This document shows, piece by piece, positions 57,601-64,000 of a DNA stretch of 64,000 nucleotides (its first letter is position 1; each line of letters opens with the position of its first letter). The stretch comes from Apostichopus japonicus. Lineage: Eukaryota; Echinodermata; Holothuroidea; Aspidochirotida; Stichopodidae. The notes below the pieces were generated by a model. It saw only the letters and a program-made list of their open reading frames with translations, ran no database searches and was not told the DNA's origin. The DNA lies in the NCBI RefSeq assembly GCF_037975245.1, contig NC_092569.1, positions 29,058,668-29,122,667 of the forward strand. The letters run 5' to 3'. A program made the position numbers and the translations under genes.

Positions 57601-60600
57601 TCTCGCTCTAGAGCGAATAATAATACCATCAATTTTGCCCTCGTACATGTCGTCAAGACTGTGCTTAGCGTTTGAAAATTGTAGTTTAGGGGACGGAGTG
57701 GGGTTGAAATTGTATTCAGTTTCTAATGAAACAATACATTTTTGCAACGTTTTTTCCTACTCCCTCACAAGACGAGACTTTTCTTTAGAATATTTCGTGG
57801 ACCAGGAACGAATGAGGAATTTTAAATATTCCCAAAAATTGTGTGGATTAGTTGCATCTAAATACCATTCTGCCAAGGCACCAGAAACTACCTTACGAAT
57901 TCCTTCTACGAATTCTGCTTCTTTCAATAGGGAAGTGTTTAATTTCCAAAACCCCCCGCCTCTCTTAAAAGTCGAAGCACGCATCTGAAAAGTTACCGCA
58001 TTATGATCAGACTGAATGGTCGATAAAGTATAACAGTAGTTACAAAAAGCTAGCAAGTTGGCCGACACCAGAAAAAATCTAACCTACAACTAAGGCCATT
58101 AATAATATTTGTAAACCATGTGAAAAGGTACCTCTTTGGGTTCCGCTCCCTAAATACATCAACTAAATGAAGTCCCTGTATGCAGTCAAAGAGTATCTCT
58201 CTCGCTCTAAAATTTGTTCTTTTTGTGCCCCCTGCCTTGTCGAGATCAAGGTCCAGAACTAAGTTAAAATCACCACCCCATATAATGTTTATGCAATTAA
58301 AATTGGACGCTAGGCACCTATATATGTTGCTAAAAAAAGACGGATAGTCCCTATTGGGGGGCATTAACATTAACAATAATATAAATTGTGTCATTAATAG
58401 CAATGTCAATAATAATGTAGCGGCCGTTGAAATCTGACAAATGCTTAACAACTGCTAGGCTAAGGGAAGGATTAAACAGTATAGCACACCCAGCGCTTCT
58501 TACAGATCCACAAGAAAAAAAAGCCTTTCCACCCCATTCATTACTCCAAAAACTTGTAGAAGCGTCAATGCAATATGTTTCTTGAATTAAAGAAATAGAG
58601 AACTTTTGGTTATGTAGCCAAGTAAACACCTTACGTCTATTTTTTGAGTCATTTAAACCACGAGCATTAAAGGTACAAACAGAGATGATGTCATGCATTT
58701 TAAGGACTAAAGAAAAAAAAAACACAAAATACAATAAAAAACTAGAGCAAAACACACAGACAAACTATCAAAGACAAAAACAGCAACAACAACATAAAAA
58801 CAAACAACACCAACAAGACAACACAAAAGAGAGCACTCGAGAAAGAAGGAATGAGGACTAACCTTGACTTAACAATCGAACATTCCATATAAAGGAAAAA
58901 GGATCAATTTAGAAAACTCGTCAGAAAAATACAGTTAAATATGGTCCAGATGTTATTTTAATGAATTACAGAACATCTGTAAAGTTCACTAGTGGATTCC
59001 ACGACGTTTTTTTTTTTATTCAAACAGGGTACGGTTTCCCCCGAGCTTCCCGCCACTTTCCCGCCACGAATCGTAGTTTTGTTCCAGTTGAAAACAGTTC
59101 CTTCACCTTAGCCGATCGGGCTTTTTTCTCCTCTAGATCCAGCCTCGTAAGGTCGCCTACAATAAAAAGTGTTGATCCTTCAGGTGAGTTCTCCACGACT
59201 TCATAATAATAATCTTATCCTGAAAGGACAGACATCTCGCTAATATATGAGGCGGTTTATCTCCGACACCTCGTCTATCCCGATGGCATCTCTCAATACG
59301 TATCTCGTGACCATTTGGAAACTTTGAAAGGACCTTTTCTTGTAAAATAGTCGAACAATTCTCGTTTTCAATTCTTTTGATTTCCACGACTCTGAAGTTG
59401 TTTCTTCTAGAATGCCGCTCAAGTTTGTTGATACATTCGGCATTTTCTTTGATGGTGACGTTGGCCTTCTCTAAAGCTTTAGAAATTCCCGAAAGGCGAT
59501 TAATATAATCTTCGTCTCTTTTCTCTAACTCCTCCACTCGTTCAGATAAGGATTCGATAGCTTTATCCAAGCTGCTTTCCAACATACCAATGCTTTTTAC
59601 GAAATCGTTACGTAATGACAACTTAAATGTTTCCAAATTCCCCCCACCAGCTGGGCGTCGTCTCTGATTCAGAGCTCGATCCACGTTGTCTACTGCGTTG
59701 ACTAAGCATGGTAGGCTTTTTAATAGCCATGTCGCTTACTGCAGGCCTAGTTGTAGTTACCTTTGGCTTATTTTGCTCCCTTTGGGCCTATCTCTCACCA
59801 TAACGGCACGAATTCACGAAGAAAAAAGTTAAAATATAGTTGATATTCCGGGTTGGTGGTAACAAAACCCTTTCTCAATGCAGGAGCAGTGGAGAATAAG
59901 CGTTAAAATTGAGAGCCCTTACAGAACGTTCTTGACAGTTACAAGGCCATCCTCGTTCCAATAATAATATTATACATAATATTATATATAATAATATATA
60001 ATATTATTATAGCTGTAATTTCAAGGGAAATGATATTTTTAAGAAGGTTAAACACGAGTTTCTTCGCAACTGCTGTTGTGCTTGGAGCGATCTCACCTTT
60101 GAAACCCCGGTGGCGAATTACGGTGATCAGATTATCTGGAACAACAGTTTGATCAAGATTAATAATGAAGTAGTGTGGTACAGGAAGTGTTTTAATTCAT
60201 TTTATGTCCGGGATTTGTATGACATGTCTGGCAGGCCTCTGTCGTATACTGCTTTTATTGCTAAATTGAATTGTTCAAGCTTCCCCTTTACAAAGCTGAA
60301 TGGGATTATACATTCTATCCCACGTACGTGGGTACCATCCAGATATTCATTGCAGCTGCCGAAACAACCATGTAGTCAGCAGGTTATGTTAGCGCAATTA
60401 TATGGTACTACTAAGATTTGTCAATATGCTTATAATAAATTTAACAGCCGTTGTATTGAGCAACCACGTTGTTGTTTAAAATTGGACACTTTAAACTGGA
60501 GTGGGATTTTTGTTTCTTGTAGCAAGATTAGAGATACTAAATTAAGAAGCTTTCAGTACAAGTTTATCCATCGTATCATTGCTACATCATTGCAGTTTTT

Positions 60601-63600
60601 GTGGCGAGTCTACTGAAACTTTAGACCACCTTTACTGGCGCTGTAGCGCAGTTGGAGATATTTGGAACAAAATATATCTTGAAATCTTGAATTCAAAAGT
60701 TAAAGTTGAGTACAAACACGTGTGTTTTGATAATGATTATGAAAACAAAATGAAATGGTATAGCCTGACAATGTTTTATGCCAAATATTATATTTACTTT
60801 TGAAGAATTAACAAAAGCGTTCCAAGTTATGATATTTTCAAGCATAAGCTTTCATTTTTCTTGGGTGTTGAAATGTATATACTTATCAATAAGAAAAAGC
60901 ACAAAGAAATTAAACTGCTAAAGATTCTTTGCATTATTAATGTCCTTTTTGGTGTCATGAAACGAACTCTTTCTTTCTTTTCAACTAAATTTGTTGTGCA
61001 GAAGAGATGAATGCAAATAAAATAATGGAAAAAAATAGTACTATTTTTTCCCCTTTTTTTCCCTTTTTTTAAGGAGGAAAAAAAAATACCTAGATCTGAC
61101 AATTTACTAATGTCACATGAATCTAAATATGTGTGTCCGACTTACTGTCCAGCCTCCTCCGTTGGACATATCGCAGTAAACTTCAAACGGGGGGCCAGAC
61201 CAATTAGGAGGATTTACTTCGCACACACCGCTGTTTTTTTCACCGTCAGTAAATTTTTGCGAACAATCAGAATATTGGTTTTCCTTACAATGAGGTATAC
61301 CGTTTCTATATTCACAATCTGCGTTAGGATCACAACCTTCGGAGACGTTACACGTGAGGTAATCGTTTTTGCAAAGACATATTTTATCACACCTTGGAGA
61401 GGTGTAAATTTCTCCTTCCTGAAAAATTAAGAAAAATATTGTACTTTTTGGTGACACACAGGCGCTAACAGTTACTTTATAGTAAAATAAGGGTCAAGTA
61501 GTAACAGTAAGAGTGTAATAATGATCGTAAAAAACTATTCATTTGAATGATGCATCCACGTTTGAAGTAAAAATAAAAGGTTAAAAATAAAACCAAAATC
61601 ATACAATCTTTCTCGGACGCTTAAAGAATACAAACAATGAATGAATATAGACTAAACTACGAGATAACTAGACCAATCAGAAGTCTGTACGATGTTATGT
61701 TTTGTGCAGTTCAGCTCTCACAAAATATCAATAAAAGTATAACAATGGTTCTGATTCCTGTAGTCAATTTGTTAAACACTATCTACTATACCCTATACCC
61801 TATACTTGGAGTGTTAGCTCATTGGGTCCCCGGTTCGAGCCACGCCCAGATTAATGTATGTCGTCCAGTTACAGAGTTGTTGACAATTGACAATCGTAAT
61901 CATGGACGTTAAATATGAATCTATGAGACTGATTTCGGTCAGCTTGCGGCTTTGATAAGCCAATGATGGCATCTTCGCGAGTTCCTGCGTGCAGGAGGAT
62001 CTAATAGACATACATACCTATATATATACCCTTGATTGCCATTGACTTAAGGTTGTAGTCAACAGGAACAATTTGTTTTATACGATACAAACGATCAAAA
62101 TAAAAAAGATGAGCATTTTCTCACCGGTACTACTGTTTCGTTCCCTGTTTGTTCATGCCTCATATAACATCCACACTCTTGTAGTGGAACGCAATCATCA
62201 TTTAGCATCAAGTAACCAGTAGGACACACACATGTTGTAATATCATTACATGTCCTGCTGCAAGACGGATTAGCACAAGAACCCTCACATTTACAGGTAC
62301 TTAGTACTTGATTAGGTGGGCACGAATCGATGTCTAAAAGAAACAAGAATTGTAAAATCACCAGTTTGATCATGAAATCACGTAATCCTGTGACAATGTA
62401 AGGCGTATGCTGTTTATCGATGTAATATCAGTTGAAATAAAAACACATCATTAATACCTGGTGAAATGGTAAGGTCAGAGGTCGTATCGCTTTCCTCAGT
62501 AGGTGACGTAAGGTCAGAGATCGTTTCGCTTTCCTCAGTAGGTGACGTTGTCTCATCTCTCCTTAAACCTATAACATAATCACAACAACGTTACTTAAAT
62601 AGAAGTCATTTATTGATAATTAACTTTGAGATCTAGGCAGTCAATATCCCGAAGCTACTTAGCAGGTTATTAAGCAATGTTTTAATTATAATTGATAAAG
62701 CGAGATTAGTGTTTTTCTTCATTTGCGAAACAAAATTATGTGTGCTGAAATTTGGAGTACTTTATAATTAATACCTGGTGTAATGGTAAAGCCAGAGGTC
62801 GTTTCGCTTTCCTCAGTAGGTGACTTTGTCACATCTCGCCTTAAACCTATAACATAATCACAACAACGTTACTTAAATAGAAGTCATTTATTGATAATTA
62901 ACTTTGAGATCTAGGCAGTCAATACCCTGAGCTACTTAGCAGGTTATTAAGCAATTTTTCAATTAGAATTGATGAAGCGAAATTAGTGTTTTTCTTCATT
63001 TGCGAAACAAAATTATGTCTGGTTGGAGTATTTTAATAACATGCTGTAGATTGGGGGATTTTATTTATCTCTCGACCGTCAAATGGTAAAGCAAATACAT
63101 TCTACTTAGCAAAATTAAACATAAATAACACAAGTTTTAAATATTTAATATATTATTTCGTCAAAATGAGAACTCGAAATAGCAGAAAAACAGACATCTG
63201 TATGATTAAAAAAAAATCTTAGGTTTCAAATCAACAGATTGATTATAACATATTTTAATCTTTTGTAACATTAATCGCTGGTCCCTTGCAGTTGCAAATA
63301 CTAATAAGGATTCAATAGATTATTACAATTGAGTGCATTAGTGCAAGGACAAAACACCAATGCAATACATTACAGGATAAAATATACCTTCTGGCAAAGT
63401 GTTTGGAAATTGGGCTTCAAAGTCACATAAATCTGTAGTAGAAAATATAAGAAAATCTATTTGATATCTTTGTTAACTTTAAAATGTTTGCTTGTGAAGT
63501 TAATTTTAGCCTATGTTTTGATAATAAAGAGATATAACTCATAGAAAAAAAACAAAAAAACAATACAAATAAGAAGATGATATAACTGAAATAGTCAGTG

Positions 63601-64000
63601 TCAATACAAAGCTGTTTTTTATTTAATCAAGTTTATATATGAAGCAAATAATACGGGAGAATCATCTTTTGTATTGATCTTTATTTCTTTGTCTTTAAAG
63701 TGTCTTAGGTTCATGAAATGAATCAACAACTGAATTAATTTCCATGTCTTATTTTACTCCTCGAATCAGCTTATCGTATATATAACATAGAAACACCTCC
63801 CTTAATAATGTTTGGGAAGACATATGTTAGAAAACGTTAGCGAGCTTCATTCATGATCCCGCATTATGATCAGCACATTCACATATACAATATTGTTTGC
63901 TTAAGAACGCAAACATTGAATAACGAATATGGCTACTTTTTCTGCACATTTTATGAAAAATTAAAACAATATATTTTAAAGTGACATACTACCCGCTGAT
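53215..64000 (-). CDS. FReD gene 2: TIL plus divergent fibrinogen domain, 5' end cut by window
   Basis: Exons in transcript order: (beyond 64000)-63993, 63432-63388, 62846-62775, 62568-62458, 62333-62125, 61418-61146, 54557-54296, 53471-53215 (TAA). Frames join without a stop. The layout copies gene 1, but with two cassette exons (72 and 111 nt) instead of five. Exons from the signal peptide to 61146 are nearly identical to gene 1. The last two exons are anciently diverged, and the terminal one lacks both cysteines of the usual C-terminal disulphide. The 6.6-kb intron between 61146 and 54557 holds two LINE copies. As in gene 1 a secreted lectin-like role is the family expectation, but the altered domain may bind something else or fold differently (inference). 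Confidence 0.85.
54296..54557 (-). CDS. FReD gene 2, middle fibrinogen exon
   Basis: Encodes VIQRRMDDTQSFHLDWSDYK, then GFGNLSENFWLGNEKIYSLT, FYAVCDSFSISDESQEYTLR and LGSYSGDAG. About 46 of 89 aligned positions match gene 1. It carries a cysteine (AVCDS) where gene 1 has phenylalanine (AKFDL). Phase 0 in, phase 1 out. Confidence 0.92.
54605..54865. repeat. (AAT)n microsatellite at the LINE 3' end
   Basis: 260 bases of imperfect AAT/AAC/AAG triplets directly adjoin the 3' end of the minus-strand L1/Tx1 element. This could be the element's own tail or its preferred target. Poly-Asn and poly-Ile open frames here are artefacts. Confidence 0.92.
55160..55980 (-). pseudogene. L1/Tx1 ORF2 C-terminal region
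   Basis: The frame 55980-55453 includes NYGDQIIWNNSLIKINNEVV and SIPRTWVPSRYSLQLPKQP. The zinc-finger-like CSFCGESTLTLDHLYWRC follows in another frame at about 55330-55255. The plus-strand fragments at 39733 and 60013 are relatives of this part. Confidence 0.8.
56044..58755 (-). pseudogene. L1/Tx1 ORF2 (endonuclease and reverse transcriptase), frameshifted
   Basis: Open pieces in order: 58755-58351 and 58451-58050 (endonuclease), 58068-57757 and 57747-57373 (linker), 57376-56369 (reverse transcriptase, the longest intact piece at 335 codons), 56454-56044 (thumb). At the catalytic box the sequence reads IKVYIYIYADDT, with a (TA)n tract at about 56597-56610 adding residues before the aspartates. 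Non-LTR RT is the enzyme that copies the element RNA at its target; this copy is inactive by frameshift. Confidence 0.85.
59157..59684 (-). pseudogene. L1/Tx1 ORF1
   Basis: 175 codons: MDRALNQRRRP start, coiled coil from LSERVEELEKRDEDYINRL, RRM-like HSRRNNFRVVEIKRI, then FQDKIIIMKSWRTHLKD. The frame ends HFLL at a stop created by a one-base shift; the proper C-terminal domain continues in another frame (DLTRLDLEEKKARSAKVKEL). The same shift is in the copy at 38876, so the lesion is older than the duplication. Confidence 0.8.
59940..60012. repeat. AT palindrome between divergent LINE copies
   Basis: TTCCAATAATAATATTATAC followed by ATAATATTATATATAATAAT and ATAATATTATTATAG. The matching stretch in copy 1 is 39677-39732. 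It joins the 5' side of the minus LINE to the truncated 5' side of the plus fragment. Confidence 0.7.
60013..61035 (+). pseudogene. L1/Tx1 LINE ORF2 C-terminal fragment (copy 2)
   Basis: Plus-strand frame 60110-60616 (NYGDQIIWNNSLIKINNEVV and onward) and then CSFCGESTETLDHLYWRCSA at 60579-60650, and a 3' UTR to about 61035. It is the duplicate of 39733-40735. It keeps 40-50 bases near 60556-60590 that copy 1 has lost or rearranged (KFIHRIIAT). Confidence 0.8.
61146..61418 (-). CDS. FReD gene 2, linker and start of fibrinogen domain
   Basis: Same length and frame as 40844-41116. Only four bases differ: one silent (last codon) and three that change residues (Tyr to Cys in GVCEV, Leu to Phe, Gln to Lys). 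The extra cysteine is new to this copy. Confidence 0.9.
61803..62012 (+). mobile_element. Second SINE-type repeat, copy in FReD gene 2
   Basis: Nearly identical to 41500-41712 and in the same intron position, so it was carried by the segmental duplication and was not a new insertion. Confidence 0.75.
62125..62333 (-). CDS. FReD gene 2, TIL-type cysteine-rich exon
   Basis: 209 nt, same splice phases as gene 1, all cysteines kept (CKCEGSCANPSCSRTC, CVCPTGYLM, CVPLQECGCYMR). The ATTT insertion and AAAAG differences seen just outside it are intronic. Confidence 0.88.
62458..62846 (-). CDS. FReD gene 2, two Thr/Ser/Glu cassette exons
   Basis: Exons 62775-62846 (72 nt) and 62458-62568 (111 nt). 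The 111-nt one carries the same 39-nt internal duplication (AGGTCAGAG.TCGT.TCGC) as 42715-42825 in gene 1. The 72-nt one is of the DVTTS type seen in 43309-43380. Gene 2 therefore matches the first and third transcript-order cassettes of gene 1. Confidence 0.85.
63388..63432 (-). CDS. FReD gene 2, short exon 2
   Basis: Identical in the 45 coding bases to 43922-43966 of gene 1 (DLCDFEAQFPNTLPE). Phase 1 both sides. It joins a signal exon whose last eight bases (63993-64000) are visible before the window ends. Confidence 0.75.

Larger units (their letters stand above)
54866..59960 (-). mobile_element. Near full-length L1/Tx1-type LINE, broken
   Basis: Minus strand, about 5.1 kb. ORF1 is at 59684-59157 (with a shifted C-terminus to about 59020), ORF2 from 58755 to about 55160, then a 3' UTR ending near 54870 beside (AAT)n. 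ORF2 shows endonuclease (CTFNARGLND, LIQETYC, GGDFNLVLD, SDHNAVTF), RT (NWRPISLLNVDYK, DFEKAFDSVNW, RGMRQGCPFSPHLF, YADDT) and a C-terminal domain (IIWNNSLIKINNEVVW). Several frameshifts and stops separate these, so it cannot move by itself now. It lies in the FReD gene 2 intron in the same orientation as the gene. Confidence 0.88.
59064..64000. repeat. Segmental duplication, copy 2 (continues past window)
   Basis: Homologous to 38784-44540 throughout. Similarity starts at ACGAATCGTAG. In copy 2 the left neighbour is the rest of the LINE (ORF1 C-terminus and ORF2), so copy 2 keeps the element whole while copy 1 is cut inside it. Confidence 0.93.

Overview
The window looks like animal nuclear DNA. 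It is AT-rich, genes are split by GT-AG introns, and it carries many microsatellites, minisatellites, tRNA-derived SINEs, L1/Tx1-type LINEs and small inverted-repeat elements. Secreted fibrinogen-domain (FReD) proteins with a TIL/VWF-type cysteine region, and a single CC2D1/Lgd-type gene, fit an invertebrate deuterostome, most likely an echinoderm. That assignment is inference; nothing here fixes the species.

Region 1 (1-26,113, + strand): the 3' twenty-one coding exons of a CC2D1A/CC2D1B (Lgd) orthologue. The exons join in one frame with no internal stop and encode 705 residues: three DM14 modules, a helical region, a C2 domain and a basic/coiled tail. The start codon and probably the first DM14 lie left of the window. 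The introns hold SINEs, tandem repeats, foldback elements, a hAT-like transposase scrap and two copies of a hammerhead-ribozyme-like motif.

Region 2 (26,114-34,712): no gene seen. It holds a (CT)n/(TA)n tract, a 421-bp inverted-repeat element with a 6-bp target duplication, 84-bp and 51-bp tandem arrays, a decayed LINE endonuclease fragment and about 70 uninterrupted ATG triplets.

Region 3 (34,713-44,601, - strand): FReD gene 1, apparently complete: 11 coding exons, 509 residues. Order: signal peptide, short acidic exon, five tandem Thr/Ser/Glu-rich cassette exons, TIL-type cysteine module, cysteine-rich linker plus start of the fibrinogen domain, then two exons finishing it.

Region 4 (44,602-53,214): no host gene seen. 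It has a decayed LINE reverse-transcriptase fragment and a 2.3-kb array of a 25-bp minisatellite with higher-order structure.

Region 5 (53,215-64,000, - strand): FReD gene 2, running off the right edge inside its signal-peptide exon. Its 5' part (59,064-64,000) is nearly identical to 38,784-44,540 of gene 1, introns included, but has two cassette exons instead of five. Its last two fibrinogen exons are anciently diverged from those of gene 1, only about half identical in the first. The switch from near identity to deep divergence falls inside an L1/Tx1 LINE in the intron between fibrinogen exons. The pair is therefore a chimeric duplication: one young N-terminal module joined to two different lectin-like C-termini. 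With the expandable phase 1-1 cassette exons and a changed cysteine set in gene 2, this is the most interesting system in the window.
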